Positions 43,882-52,830 are shown, numbered from the stretch's first letter. The stretch: DNA of 64,000 nt from Flavobacteriales bacterium (GCA_016715895.1 JADJXH010000004.1:1488001-1552000), one strand, 5' to 3'. The notes: generated by a model from the letters alone, not told the origin. Translations and numbers: made by a program.

Positions 43882-44963
43882 TGGCGGGCACGGACGTGTT
43901 GGAGCCCGAGGGCGGCGAGGAGCAGGAGCTCTACGAGCACCATCGCATCGTGTGCGATCCGGGGCAGACCTTGCTGCGGCTGGACAAGTTCCTCTTCGAC
44001 CGCCTTGCCAACACCTCACGCAACCGTATCCAGGTGGCCGCGCGCGCCGGCAATGTGCGCGTGAACGACCGGCCGGCGAAGCCCAGCCAGAAGGTGAAGC
44101 CCGGCGACGTCGTCAGCATCGTGCTGCCCTACCCCCAGCGGGAGGTGGAGCTTCAGCCGGAGGACATCCCGCTGAAGGTGCTGTACGAGGACGAGCACGT
44201 GGTGGTGATCGACAAGCCGGCGGGGCTGGTGGTGCACCCGGGCCATGGCAACTGGACCGGCACGCTGGTGAACGCGCTGCTGTTCCACTTCGGGCGGCTT
44301 CCGGCGGTGCCGGGTGCGGAGATCCCCCGTCCCGGGTTGGTGCACCGGCTGGACAAGGACACGAGCGGGGTGATGGTGGTGGGCAAGAACGAGGAGGCCT
44401 TGACGCACCTCGCCCGGCAGTTCTTCGAGCGCACGAGCGACCGCCGGTACCAGGCGCTGGTGTGGGGCGACTTCGCGGAGGACGAGGGCGTGATCGAGGC
44501 CCACATCGGCCGCAGTCCCAAGGACCGCACGGTGCAGTACGTCTTCCCGGAGGGCGACCAGGGCAAGCCCGCCCTCACGCGCTGGCGGGTGATCGAACGA
44601 TTCCGCTACGTCACCCTGGTGGAGTGCAAGCTGGAGACCGGTCGCACCCACCAGGTCCGGGTGCACATGCAGTGGACCGGTCACCCCCTATTCAGCGATG
44701 CGGCCTATGGCGGGGATCGCGTGCTGAAGGGCACCACCTTCACCAAGTACCGGCAGTTCGTGGAGAACTGCTTCGCGCTGCTGCCCCGCCAGGCGCTGCA
44801 TGCGCGCACGCTGGAATTCGATCATCCCGCCACGGGTGCGCGCATGCGCTTCGAGAGCCCGCTGCCCGCCGACATGGAGGCGGTGCTGGCGAAGTGGCGC
44901 ACCTACACCGGGGCGCGTCCGATGGAGGAGGAGACCGCGGAGGACGAGGGGCTCAACGCCTGA
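43881..44963 (+). CDS. RluA-family rRNA pseudouridine synthase, RluD-like
   Basis: A 360-residue enzyme with an N-terminal S4 RNA-binding domain (LDKFLFDRLANTSRNRIQVA near residue 35), then a catalytic domain. The signature HRLDKDTSGVMVVGKN, with the catalytic Asp, lies at about 155. GRTHQVRVHMQWTGHPLFSD near 258 is a second motif. Length and domains fit RluD, which makes pseudouridines 1911, 1915 and 1917 in 23S rRNA; position 1915 is the one that RlmH (28731-29192) later methylates. The stop overlaps menE on the other strand by 11 bases. Confidence 0.9.
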   Translation: MAGTDVLEPEGGEEQELYEHHRIVCDPGQTLLRLDKFLFDRLANTSRNRIQVAARAGNVRVNDRPAKPSQKVKPGDVVSIVLPYPQREVELQPEDIPLKVLYEDEHVVVIDKPAGLVVHPGHGNWTGTLVNALLFHFGRLPAVPGAEIPRPGLVHRLDKDTSGVMVVGKNEEALTHLARQFFERTSDRRYQALVWGDFAEDEGVIEAHIGRSPKDRTVQYVFPEGDQGKPALTRWRVIERFRYVTLVECKLETGRTHQVRVHMQWTGHPLFSDAAYGGDRVLKGTTFTKYRQFVENCFALLPRQALHARTLEFDHPATGARMRFESPLPADMEAVLAKWRTYTGARPMEEETAEDEGLNA

Positions 44964-46017
44964 TCTTGCCGCTGACGGTGCGCTCCAGGCGGGGCAGGGT
45001 GCGGATGTGCCGCGGCATCTCGTGCGGATGCAGCACATGCAGCAGCCGGGCCATCACTGCGGGCACCACCTCCTGCTGCGGTCGGTCCGTTTCGATGGTC
45101 AGCACCACGGCCTGGCCGAGCAGCGCGTCCGGTGTGCCGCTGAAGTAGTGCGGCTCATCGATCAGCGCGGCCGTGCGGGCCTCCAGCTGTTCGGGATGCA
45201 CCTTGCGGCCCCCGCTCAGGATCACGTTGTCGTGGCGACCCATCCAGCGGAAGTGCGTGTCGTCCACCAGTTCCACCAGATCGTTGGTCACCTGCTGGAA
45301 GGTGCTGAGGTGCGGCGTGTAGATCACCAGACAGCCGCGCGGATCGCGCGCGAAGTGGCAATCGCCCACGGCCGTGAACACCGGCGAAGCGTCCGGTCCG
45401 TTGAGGCGGCGCACCGCCACATGGGTCACGGTCTCCGTGCTGCCATAGCCCAGGAACACCTCGGTCCGCAGGTCGGACAGGCGGCGCTCCAGTGCCTCGC
45501 TCACGGGCCCTCCGCCCAGCAGCACCGTGTGGAACTGGTCCTCCACGCGCGCACGGTCCTCGTCCAGGGCGCGCGCCAACTGCAGCGGCACCATGGCGGC
45601 GAAGCGGAACCGGTCGTGCCGCTCGAGCTTCTCCAGCACGCTGCCGCGCGCGCTGACGACATGCAGGTCGAGCCCCAGCACGAAGGCCCGGACGAGCATC
45701 AGCTTGCCGGCGACGAAGGCGCCGGGCAGGCAGTGCAGCACACGGTCGCCCGCACCCAGGCCGAACACGCGTCCGGTCAGTTCCGCGCTGGCCACCAGGT
45801 CCTCCACCGGCAGGGTGATCCGCTTGGGCGGCCCCGTGGTGCCGCTGGTGGTGGCCTCGAGCCCTTCGCCGCGCATCAGCTCAAGCACCGTGGCACGCAG
45901 GGCCTGTGCACCCTCCGGATCGTCGTCATGGCGCGCCACCAGCGCATCGGCCCAGCGCCGCAGGGCGTCGCCCTCAAGCGTCGTGCCGTCCACCGTGAGC
46001 CGCGTGAAGGGGTTCAC
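44953..46017 (-). CDS. menE: o-Succinylbenzoate--CoA ligase (AMP-binding enzyme)
   Basis: A 354-residue acyl-CoA ligase, short compared with most members, as is common for Bacteroidota MenE. ATTSGTTGPPKRITLP near residue 84 is the ATP-binding P-loop. FLGYGSTETVTHVAV near 200 is the A5 region, with RWMGRHDNVILSGGRKVHPE near 270 (A8) and GKIRR at the very end (A10 lysine). It makes o-succinylbenzoyl-CoA in menaquinone synthesis. The start is a GTG (46017) overlapping the menC stop. Last gene of the men operon. Confidence 0.9.
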   Translation of the reverse strand: MNPFTRLTVDGTTLEGDALRRWADALVARHDDDPEGAQALRATVLELMRGEGLEATTSGTTGPPKRITLPVEDLVASAELTGRVFGLGAGDRVLHCLPGAFVAGKLMLVRAFVLGLDLHVVSARGSVLEKLERHDRFRFAAMVPLQLARALDEDRARVEDQFHTVLLGGGPVSEALERRLSDLRTEVFLGYGSTETVTHVAVRRLNGPDASPVFTAVGDCHFARDPRGCLVIYTPHLSTFQQVTNDLVELVDDTHFRWMGRHDNVILSGGRKVHPEQLEARTAALIDEPHYFSGTPDALLGQAVVLTIETDRPQQEVVPAVMARLLHVLHPHEMPRHIRTLPRLERTVSGKIRR

Positions 46018-47069
46018 CGCAATGAACTGAGGTCCCACTCCACCTCCGGCCGGTAGCGCAGCAGGCCGCGCTCGGCGAGCAGGGGCGAGGGGATGTAGTT
46101 GGCATAGACCTTCCCGGTGCCGAGGCCCTGGGCGAGGGCGGGGTTGAGCGTGGCCGTGTACTGGGCGATGGCGTTGAGGCCGATGCTGCTCTCCAGCGCC
46201 GAGGTGATCCACCAGCCGATGCCGCGCGCCTTCGCCCGATCGATCCACTCCTGCGTGGCCGCCCAGCCCCCCACGAGGCTCGGCTTGATCACGATGAACT
46301 GCGGACGCAGATTGTCCAACAGGTCCACCTTGGCGTCGTGCGTGTTGTGGCCGATGAGGTCCTCGTCCAGCGCGATGGGGATCGGCGTGTCCGCGCAGAG
46401 CTCGGCCATCACCTCGTACTGACCGGGCGGCACGGGCTGCTCGATGCTGTGCACCTGAAGATCGGCCAGGCGCTTCAGCACATCCGGGGCCTGCACCGCC
46501 GTGAAGGCACCGTTGGCATCGACGCGCAGGGTGATGTCCGCGGGACTGTATTCCGCACGCACCGCCTCGAGCAGCTCCAATTCGTCGTCAATGCCGATGG
46601 CGCCGATCTTCATTTTCACCGTGGTGAAGCCACCGTCGAGCTGCTCGCGGATGCGCTGCTTCATGGTGGCCTTGTCGCCCATCCACACCAGTCCATTGAT
46701 GGGGATGGCCTGGCGGCCGAGCGTGAACGCGGAGGGGAACAAGGTCTTGGTGCCGCCCACCTCCAGGTCCTTCAGGCATTGTTCCACGGCGAAGCGCACA
46801 CTGGGCACGTCCACCAGGTCGCCGTTCAGCCGGCGTTCCCAATCGCTGGTCTCCATGCACAGCTCCAGCAGCTTGGTGCGCACGTCGGCGGGGAACTCCC
46901 TGCTGTGGCCGGGGAAGAGCGCGGCCTCGCCGATGCCCAGCACCTCGGGCCGGTCGCGATGCCAGGCGATGAGGTACCACACGGTGCGCGCGGTGATGGT
47001 GCCCTTGCTGGTGCCCAGCTCGAAATGGGGCTCCAGGGTGCGTTCGATCCAGCGGGCGCGCAGCATCAC
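46014..47069 (-). CDS. menC: o-Succinylbenzoate synthase
   Basis: A 351-residue enolase-superfamily enzyme that dehydrates SHCHC to o-succinylbenzoate. FTTVKMKIGAIGIDDEL near residue 150 carries the K-x-K pair. ITLRVDANGAFTAVQ near 180 and YSIEQPVPPG-like HSIEQPVPPGQYEVMAELCA near 215 carry metal-binding Asp and Glu. ALDEDLIGHN near 240 and FIVIKPSLVGGWAATQEW near 260 complete the barrel. It lies within the men operon, overlapping menA upstream and menE downstream by four bases each. Confidence 0.93.
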   Translation of the reverse strand: MMLRARWIERTLEPHFELGTSKGTITARTVWYLIAWHRDRPEVLGIGEAALFPGHSREFPADVRTKLLELCMETSDWERRLNGDLVDVPSVRFAVEQCLKDLEVGGTKTLFPSAFTLGRQAIPINGLVWMGDKATMKQRIREQLDGGFTTVKMKIGAIGIDDELELLEAVRAEYSPADITLRVDANGAFTAVQAPDVLKRLADLQVHSIEQPVPPGQYEVMAELCADTPIPIALDEDLIGHNTHDAKVDLLDNLRPQFIVIKPSLVGGWAATQEWIDRAKARGIGWWITSALESSIGLNAIAQYTATLNPALAQGLGTGKVYANYIPSPLLAERGLLRYRPEVEWDLSSLR

Positions 47070-47977
47070 GCAAGGATAAGGCCCAGCGAGAAGAGGAGTG
47101 CCGTGAGGAAGGTGGACATCGCCAACACCTTCAGTTGGGGATCGAGGTCACGCGGTTCGGTAGTGGACCACACGCGCTTCAAGTGGATCAGGAACACAGG
47201 TGTGGTCAGAAGAAAGAGCCAGCTGGTCCACCCGGCGTTCAGGAACGCGGTGAAGACGGTCAGGCAGAGCACCGCACCCAGAACGAGCGATGTGTGGTAG
47301 ATGCGCGCAGTGGCACTGCCCATCCGCACCACCAGCGTCCGCTTGCCGCTCGTGGCGTCGTTCTGGATGTCGCGCATGTTGTTCACGTTGAGCACACCGG
47401 TGCTGAGCAAGCCGAAGGCGATGGCGGGAGCTAGAACCATAGGCTCGAACATGCGTGTATGCAAGTAGAACGTACCACACACACCCACCACACCAAAGAA
47501 CAGGAACACGCTGATGTCACCCAGGCCCGCGTAGCCGTAAGGGTTGCTCCCGAAGGTGTACTTCACCGCCGCCCCCATCGCCGCAAGGCCGAGCAGCAGG
47601 AAGAGCAGCGTCTGCATCGTGAGGCCCAGTGCCACCGTGATCAGCGTGCAGCCGCTCACGAAGGCCAGCAGGCCGCAGATGATCATCGCGCGCTTCATCT
47701 GCGCGGGCGTGATCGCCCCGCTCTGCACGGCCCGCTGCGGACCTATGCGGTCCTGGTTGTCGGTACCGTGCTGGTGGTCGCCGAGGTCGTTCGCCAGGTT
47801 GCTGAGGATCTGGAGGAGGATCGCAGTCGACAAAGCGAGGACCAGTATGACCGGTTTGAGTTCGGTCGCATGGCAGCTGATCCAGCCCCAGTCGCTCGCC
47901 AACGCGCTCCCCACGATGATGCTGCTCACCGCCAGGGGCAGGGTGCGTAGGCGAAAGGCGTGGAGCCAGTGCTTCAC
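47066..47977 (-). CDS. menA: 1,4-Dihydroxy-2-naphthoate polyprenyltransferase
   Basis: A 303-residue UbiA-type inner-membrane enzyme with about nine hydrophobic segments. NLANDLGDHQHGTDNQDRIG near residue 65 is the first Asp-rich motif that binds the prenyl diphosphate, with NNMRDIQNDATSGKRTLVVR near 200 as the second. It joins the polyprenyl chain to DHNA to give demethylmenaquinone. Gene overlaps on both sides (menC, menB) place it in the same operon. The start context ATGAAGCACTGGCT lies over the menB stop. Confidence 0.94.
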   Translation of the reverse strand: MKHWLHAFRLRTLPLAVSSIIVGSALASDWGWISCHATELKPVILVLALSTAILLQILSNLANDLGDHQHGTDNQDRIGPQRAVQSGAITPAQMKRAMIICGLLAFVSGCTLITVALGLTMQTLLFLLLGLAAMGAAVKYTFGSNPYGYAGLGDISVFLFFGVVGVCGTFYLHTRMFEPMVLAPAIAFGLLSTGVLNVNNMRDIQNDATSGKRTLVVRMGSATARIYHTSLVLGAVLCLTVFTAFLNAGWTSWLFLLTTPVFLIHLKRVWSTTEPRDLDPQLKVLAMSTFLTALLFSLGLILA

Positions 47978-48795
47978 GGGAACTTCGGGAACTTCTGGAA
48001 GTCCGGTGGGCGTTTTTCCAGGAACGCGTTGCGGCCCTCCTGCGCCTCGTCCATCAGGTAGTACATGAGCGTTGCATCGCCGGCGAACTCCATCAAGCCT
48101 CGCTGGCCATCGAGCTCCGCGTTCAAGCCGCGCTTGATCATGCGCAGTGCGAGCGGGCTACGTTGCATCATGATCCTGCACCATTCCACCGTGGTGTCTT
48201 CCAGCTCGGCCAGCGGCACCACCTTGTTCACCATGCCCATGTCGAGCGCCTCCAGCGCGGTGTATTGCAGGCAGAGGAACCAGATCTCACGCGCCTTCTT
48301 CTGGCCCACGTGGCGGGCCAGGTAGTTGCTGCCGAAGCCCGCGTCGAAGCTGCCCACCTTGGGGCCGGTCTGCCCGAAACGCGCGTGGTCCGCGGCGATG
48401 GTGAGGTCGCACACCACGTGCAGCACATGTCCCCCGCCGATGGCGTAGCCGTTCACCATGGCCACCACGGGCTTGGGCAGCTCGCGGATGCGCTTGTGCA
48501 GGTCGAGCACGTTGAGGCGCGGCACACCGTCGGTGCCGATGTAGCCGCCCCGCCCTTTCACGTTCTGGTCGCCGCCGCTGCAGAAGGCCTTGTCGCCCGC
48601 ACCCGTGAGCACCACCACGCCGATGTTCGGGTCCTCACGCGCGATGTCCATCGCGTCGATCATCTCCTTGTTCGTGTCCGGACGGAAGGCGTTGTACACC
48701 TCCGGCCGGTCGATCGTGATCTTGGCGATGCCTTCGAAGAACTCGAATCGGATGTCCGTGTACTCCTTGATGGGGGTCCAGTTGCGGGTGCTCAT
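47974..48795 (-). CDS. menB: 1,4-Dihydroxy-2-naphthoyl-CoA synthase
   Basis: A 273-residue crotonase-fold enzyme that closes the ring of o-succinylbenzoyl-CoA. FCSGGDQNVKGRGGYIG near residue 85 is characteristic of MenB and not of other crotonases. VNGYAIGGGHVLHVVCDLTI near 122 forms the oxyanion hole, GQTGPKVGSFDAGFGSNYLA near 150 is another hallmark, and LEKRPPDFQKFPKFP is the MenB-type C-terminus. A 52-base gap separates it from menD upstream. Confidence 0.95.
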   Translation of the reverse strand: MSTRNWTPIKEYTDIRFEFFEGIAKITIDRPEVYNAFRPDTNKEMIDAMDIAREDPNIGVVVLTGAGDKAFCSGGDQNVKGRGGYIGTDGVPRLNVLDLHKRIRELPKPVVAMVNGYAIGGGHVLHVVCDLTIAADHARFGQTGPKVGSFDAGFGSNYLARHVGQKKAREIWFLCLQYTALEALDMGMVNKVVPLAELEDTTVEWCRIMMQRSPLALRMIKRGLNAELDGQRGLMEFAGDATLMYYLMDEAQEGRNAFLEKRPPDFQKFPKFP

Positions 48796-48847
48796 GCGAA
48801 TGCGGGTGGACCGCAGCGACGCGACGGACGCAAGGGCTGCGAAACGG

Positions 48848-50539
48848 TCATGACGTGCGGAGTTGGATGAAGTAGTTGCGCAGCACCTTCGGCGAAGTGA
48901 GCGCGTCGGTGGTGATGTGCAGCACGGCGGGGCGCTCATGCTGCGCGTACAGCTTGTCCAGTCCGGCCTCGAGGGAAGCCTGGTCGCTCGCGTGGAAGTA
49001 GGGCAGGTCGAAGCTCTTCACGAGCGCCTCGATGCTGCGTGTATGCGGCGCCTCGAACCAGGGCAGCAGTTCAGCGTCCTTGTCCGGCCCGTCGATGTAT
49101 CGGAAGATGTTGCCGCCGCCGTTGTCGATCACGATCACGTTCAACAACGGGGACAGGCAGTTGTTCCAGAACGCGTTGCTGTCGTAGCAGAAGGCGGTGT
49201 CGCCGGTGATCAACGTGGTGAGCCTCTTCGTGGCGAAGGCGGCACCCACCGCCGTGCTGTTGCAGCCGTCGATGCCGCTGGTGCCGCGGTTGCTGAACCA
49301 GCGGAGGCCGCGAACACGGTCGAAGAGCTGCACGTAACGGGCCGGCGTGCTGTTGGCCACATGCACATCGCTGTCGCCGGGGATCCGGTCGATGAGCGTG
49401 TTGAAGACGGTGAGGTCGCAGAAGGGCGCCTCGCTCACCAGGCGGTTGTGGAGGCCACGTGTGCGCTCATCCACCATGCGCCAGGCCTCGCCGTAGATGC
49501 TCTCGTTGGGCTGCGCCCCGTTCATGATCTGCGCGAAGAAGATCTCGGGGTTCACCGCGATGTCGTGCGTGAGGCTCTGGTAGGTGTCGTAATGCCGCTG
49601 GCCGGCATCCACGTTCCAGTGCTGCTGCGGCCGCCACTTGCGCAACAGCGTCTTGATGCGCTTGCTCACCACCGCGCCGCCGAAGGTTATCAGCAGGTCG
49701 GGCTTCAGGTCGTTCTCGTTCGCTGCATGAACACCCTCGATCGCGCGGTCGATGCATGTGATGAAGGCGGTGTCGTCCAGGTTGCTGGTGGCCTCGGTGT
49801 GCACGGTGACCTGCGGTAGCGACGCGAGACGCTTCAACTGCGCCTTCAGCCCTTCGCTCCACACGCCCTGTCCGGCGAGCACCATCACCTTCCTGCAGGC
49901 GCTCACCTGGCCGATGAGCCAGCGGGCATGGTCCGGCAGGATGAAGGGCTCGGTCATCACCGGGGCGATCAAGTTGGACAGGCGTCCCGCCTGTCCCTCG
50001 TCCATCTGGCCGTACAGTGGTTCTGCGAAGGGCACGTTCACATGCACCGGGCCGGGCACGGGCAGCAGCGTGGCGTCGATGGCCTCGTTGATCAGGCGGC
50101 CGCAATGCCAGCGGGCGAGCTCGTCGCTCGTGAGGCGTGGCAGCTGCACGCTGCGCTTCATGTGCAGCGCGAGCACGCCCTGCTGGCGGATGGCCTGGCC
50201 TTCGCCCTGGTCCACCCACTCCTCGGGGCGGTCGGCGGTGATCACAAGCAGCGGCACGTGTTGGTAGAAGGCCTCCGCGATCGCGGGACCGTAGTTGAGC
50301 ACGGCGCTGCCGCTGGTGCAGATGAGGGCCACGGGCGCGTGCAGCTGCTGCGCCATGCCGAGGGCGAAGAAGGCTGCGCTGCGTTCATCGATCAGCTGAA
50401 GGCAGATGATGTCGGGGTGCCTGTTGAAGGCGATCACCAGTGGCGCGCTGCGCGAACCGGGGCTGATGACGGCATGGCGGACTCCCTTGGCGGCACAGAG
50501 CCGGGCGAGCTCTGCGGCGGCGAAGTGGTCGGAGGTCAT
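48848..50539 (-). CDS. menD: SEPHCHC synthase, thiamine diphosphate-dependent
   Basis: A 563-residue ThDP enzyme that joins isochorismate and 2-oxoglutarate. HAVISPGSRSAPLVIAFNRH near residue 22 is the MenD N-terminal motif, RSAAFFALGMAQQ near 52 holds the catalytic Glu region, and TSGSAVLNYGPAIAEAFYQ near 72 matches the domain end. GVHAANENDLKPDLLITFGG lies in the middle domain. LITGDTAFCYDSNAFWNN near 430 binds the ThDP and magnesium. Its ATG overlaps the menF stop (ATGA). TATCTTCG on the minus strand (50555 down to 50548) lies eight bases upstream but inside menF. Confidence 0.94.
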   Translation of the reverse strand: MTSDHFAAAELARLCAAKGVRHAVISPGSRSAPLVIAFNRHPDIICLQLIDERSAAFFALGMAQQLHAPVALICTSGSAVLNYGPAIAEAFYQHVPLLVITADRPEEWVDQGEGQAIRQQGVLALHMKRSVQLPRLTSDELARWHCGRLINEAIDATLLPVPGPVHVNVPFAEPLYGQMDEGQAGRLSNLIAPVMTEPFILPDHARWLIGQVSACRKVMVLAGQGVWSEGLKAQLKRLASLPQVTVHTEATSNLDDTAFITCIDRAIEGVHAANENDLKPDLLITFGGAVVSKRIKTLLRKWRPQQHWNVDAGQRHYDTYQSLTHDIAVNPEIFFAQIMNGAQPNESIYGEAWRMVDERTRGLHNRLVSEAPFCDLTVFNTLIDRIPGDSDVHVANSTPARYVQLFDRVRGLRWFSNRGTSGIDGCNSTAVGAAFATKRLTTLITGDTAFCYDSNAFWNNCLSPLLNVIVIDNGGGNIFRYIDGPDKDAELLPWFEAPHTRSIEALVKSFDLPYFHASDQASLEAGLDKLYAQHERPAVLHITTDALTSPKVLRNYFIQLRTS

Positions 50540-51663
50540 CGGGCCGGCGAAGATACCCGGGCGGTGTGCAGCGACCGGATGGCCGCGGTCCACGCCGCCG
50601 CCTTCGCTTCGGTCTCGCGCCACTCCGCCTCCGGCTCGGAACCGTCGGTGACCCCGGCGCCCACGTGCAGGGCCACGGCCTCGTCGAAGGCCTCCAGGCA
50701 CCGGATGTTCACGAAGACCTCCGTGCGGCCGTCCGCGTTCCACGGACCCCAGAACCCGGTGTACAGGCCGCGTTCGGGCCCGTCGTGGGCGGCGATGAAG
50801 GCGTTCGCGGCCTGGCGGGGGGTCCCGCACACGGCGGGGGTGGGGTGCACGGCCACCAGCACTTCATCGAGCGAGCGGTTCCCGAGGTCGGCCTCCACCT
50901 CGGTGCGCAGGTGGCTCACGCCGCCGGCCTCCACCGGGTGCGGCCCCCGGAGCGCGATCCGCGGCAGGCCGAGCTCGATCAGGCGGCCCACGATCTCCCG
51001 CGTCACGAGCGCCTGTTCGCGCCGCTCCTTGGGGCTCCAGTCCTCGGCATTGGCAGGGGCATCGGAACGGGGTCGTGTGCCCGCCAGGGCATCCAGGCCC
51101 ACCAGCTCATCCTCGGCCGTCAGCAACCGCTCCGGTGATGCACCCAGCCAGGTGCCGTGCTCCGCGGTGTTCAACAGGGCCACGAAGGCATGGGGCATGC
51201 GGTCCAGCGCGTCCTCGAACAAGGTGGCCAGGTGGGCCCGTTCCAGCGGCATGGTCACCGTGCGCGAGACCACCACCTTGTCCAGGGAGCCTGCGGCGAT
51301 GGAGGCTTTGGCGCTCCGAACGAGGTCCTCGAACGCCGAACGGTCGGCATCATGAGGCATCGGGCGTCCGGTGCCCGGTGTGCCCACGCAGCTGTGAAGG
51401 GGGTCCAGCGACACGGGCAGCTCGCCGAAGGTCAGTTCCACGTCATTGCGCACGAAGTAGGTGACCTGGGGATCGTACGTGAACGGCGCCACCAGGAAGA
51501 CCTCGTTGAGGCGGCCGAGATAGGCGGCGTCCACGGGCTCCAGTTCGGGGTTGCGTTGCGCCCACAGGGTCACCGGTCCATTGGGTACGCGGAACGCCGC
51601 GAAGGTGAACCGACGTTCGAGGCAAAGACTGAGGGCCTGGTGCAGGGGGCTGGTCGTGCTCAT
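50536..51663 (-). CDS. menF: Isochorismate synthase
   Basis: A 375-residue chorismate-binding enzyme. DKVVVSRTVTMPLERAHLA near residue 128, TWLGASPERLL near 170, and LAGTRPRSDAPANAEDWS near 192 are typical. VAVHPTPAVCGTPRQAANAF near 270 and FDEAVALHVGAGVTDGSEPE near 330 carry the metal and chorismate contacts. It commits chorismate to menaquinone. The ATG overlaps the stop of the thioesterase gene, and the order thioesterase-menF-menD-menB-menA-menC-menE is continuous. Confidence 0.92.
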   Translation of the reverse strand: MSTTSPLHQALSLCLERRFTFAAFRVPNGPVTLWAQRNPELEPVDAAYLGRLNEVFLVAPFTYDPQVTYFVRNDVELTFGELPVSLDPLHSCVGTPGTGRPMPHDADRSAFEDLVRSAKASIAAGSLDKVVVSRTVTMPLERAHLATLFEDALDRMPHAFVALLNTAEHGTWLGASPERLLTAEDELVGLDALAGTRPRSDAPANAEDWSPKERREQALVTREIVGRLIELGLPRIALRGPHPVEAGGVSHLRTEVEADLGNRSLDEVLVAVHPTPAVCGTPRQAANAFIAAHDGPERGLYTGFWGPWNADGRTEVFVNIRCLEAFDEAVALHVGAGVTDGSEPEAEWRETEAKAAAWTAAIRSLHTARVSSPAR

Positions 51664-52097
51664 GCGGAGGGCGTTGAGGTGGCGGCGGGCAGCACCACGT
51701 TGGTCAGTCTGCACACGGCACAGAGCGCGCCGGCGGCGTTGCGCACCCGGATGTCCCACACATGGGTGGTGCGCCCCAGGTGCAGGGCTTCCGCCGTGGC
51801 GGTCACCCGGCCTTCACGCACACCTTTCAGATGGTTGGCGTTCACCTCGATGCCCACCACCTGGCGGCCTTCGGGCATCACAAGGAGGGCGGAAGCGACG
51901 CTGCCCAGCGTTTCGGCCAGCGCTGCGGTGGCGCCGCCATGGAGCAGGCCCATGGGTTGCACGGTGCGGGCGTCCACCGGCATGGAGGCCGTGAGGCGTC
52001 CATCCGCATCCACGCCGAACCGGATGTCGAGGTGCTCCGAAAGCGTTCCTGCGCGCAGGAGATCGGCCTTTCCGACGTGTTCCGCGGTGAAACGCAT
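51660..52097 (-). CDS. PaaI-like hotdog thioesterase, probable 1,4-dihydroxy-2-naphthoyl-CoA hydrolase
   Basis: A 145-residue hotdog-fold protein. PMGLLHGGATAALAETLGSV near residue 48 is the H-G-G active-site block of PaaI/MenI thioesterases. VNANHLKGVREGRVTATAEA near 82 and TTHVWDIRVRNAAGALCAV near 106 follow. It heads the menaquinone operon, starting four bases after a TACCTTTG box. MenI-type enzymes hydrolyse DHNA-CoA to DHNA between the MenB and MenA steps, which this operon would otherwise lack. The assignment to that step rests on context. Confidence 0.85.
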   Translation of the reverse strand: MRFTAEHVGKADLLRAGTLSEHLDIRFGVDADGRLTASMPVDARTVQPMGLLHGGATAALAETLGSVASALLVMPEGRQVVGIEVNANHLKGVREGRVTATAEALHLGRTTHVWDIRVRNAAGALCAVCRLTNVVLPAATSTPSA

Positions 52098-52131
52098 GGG
52101 CCAAAGGTACCGGTGCCGAACTTTGCGCCCG
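52098..52131. promoter_or_regulatory. Divergent leaderless promoters of the men operon and the response regulator
   Basis: On the minus strand TACCTTTG (52109 down to 52102) lies four bases before the thioesterase ATG at 52097. On the plus strand GAACTTTG at 52118-52125 lies six bases before the response-regulator ATG at 52132. The two starts are only 34 bases apart. Confidence 0.6.
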
Positions 52132-52830
52132 ATGCAAAAAGCCGCCAAGCCCCGGGTGTTGCTCGTGGAGGATGAGGAGAGCCTGCGCCATACCCTGCGC
52201 CTGAACCTGGAGATGGAAGGCTACCATGTCACCACCGCATCCACGGGTCCGGAGGCCTTGGAGCGGTTGCGGGGCGCCCGGTTCGACGCAGCCGTGATGG
52301 ATGTGATGCTGCCCGGGATGGACGGGTTCAGCGTGTGTGAGAAGGCCCGCTTGGAGGGCGACCGGACGCCGGTGCTCTTTCTGACGGCACGCACCGCAAC
52401 GGCCGACCGCGTGCGGGGGCTGCGCACGGGTGACGATCACCTGGGCAAGCCGTTCGACCTGGAGGAGTTGATGCTGCGCGTGGCCAAGCTGGTGGCCCGG
52501 TCGGACGAGCGCCCACCCGCCGCGCTCCCGGATAAGGTCCGCTTCGGGCCCAACGAGGTCGACCTGGTGGCCTTCGAGGCCCGCGGGGTGGGGGGGGCGC
52601 GGACCCTTTCCCAACGCGAAGTGATGTTGCTGCGCCTGCTGATCGAACATGCCGGCGAGGTGGTCTCCCGGGAGGATATCCTCCACAAGGTCTGGGGCTA
52701 TGATGTGTTCCCCACCACCCGGACCATCGACAACTTCATCGTGGCCTTCCGCAAGCTGTTCGAGCCCGACCCACGGAACCCGGTGCATTTCCTGAGCATT
52801 CGCGGCGTGGGGTACAAATTCATGTACTGA
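52132..52830 (+). CDS. OmpR/PhoB-type response regulator, orphan
   Basis: A 232-residue protein: receiver domain 1-115 with acidic DE at 14-15, phosphoacceptor Asp57 in VMDVMLPGMDG, Thr85 in FLTART, and Lys106 in HLGKPF. A winged-helix DNA-binding domain follows (LSQREVMLLRLLIEHAGEVV to DNFIVAFRKLFEPDP, then HFLSIRGVGYKF). The loop before Lys106 reads GLRTGDDHL, one residue shorter than the usual G-x-x-x-G-A-D-D-Y. No histidine kinase is adjacent. It is divergent from the men operon. A run of eight G bases lies at 52590-52597, in the linker before the DNA-binding domain. Confidence 0.9.
   Translation: MQKAAKPRVLLVEDEESLRHTLRLNLEMEGYHVTTASTGPEALERLRGARFDAAVMDVMLPGMDGFSVCEKARLEGDRTPVLFLTARTATADRVRGLRTGDDHLGKPFDLEELMLRVAKLVARSDERPPAALPDKVRFGPNEVDLVAFEARGVGGARTLSQREVMLLRLLIEHAGEVVSREDILHKVWGYDVFPTTRTIDNFIVAFRKLFEPDPRNPVHFLSIRGVGYKFMY

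Noticed and set aside
50548..50555. TATCTTCG box before menD as a proven promoter
   Set aside because: It lies within menF coding sequence and menD is translationally coupled to menF by an ATGA overlap, so it may be chance; kept only as a remark.
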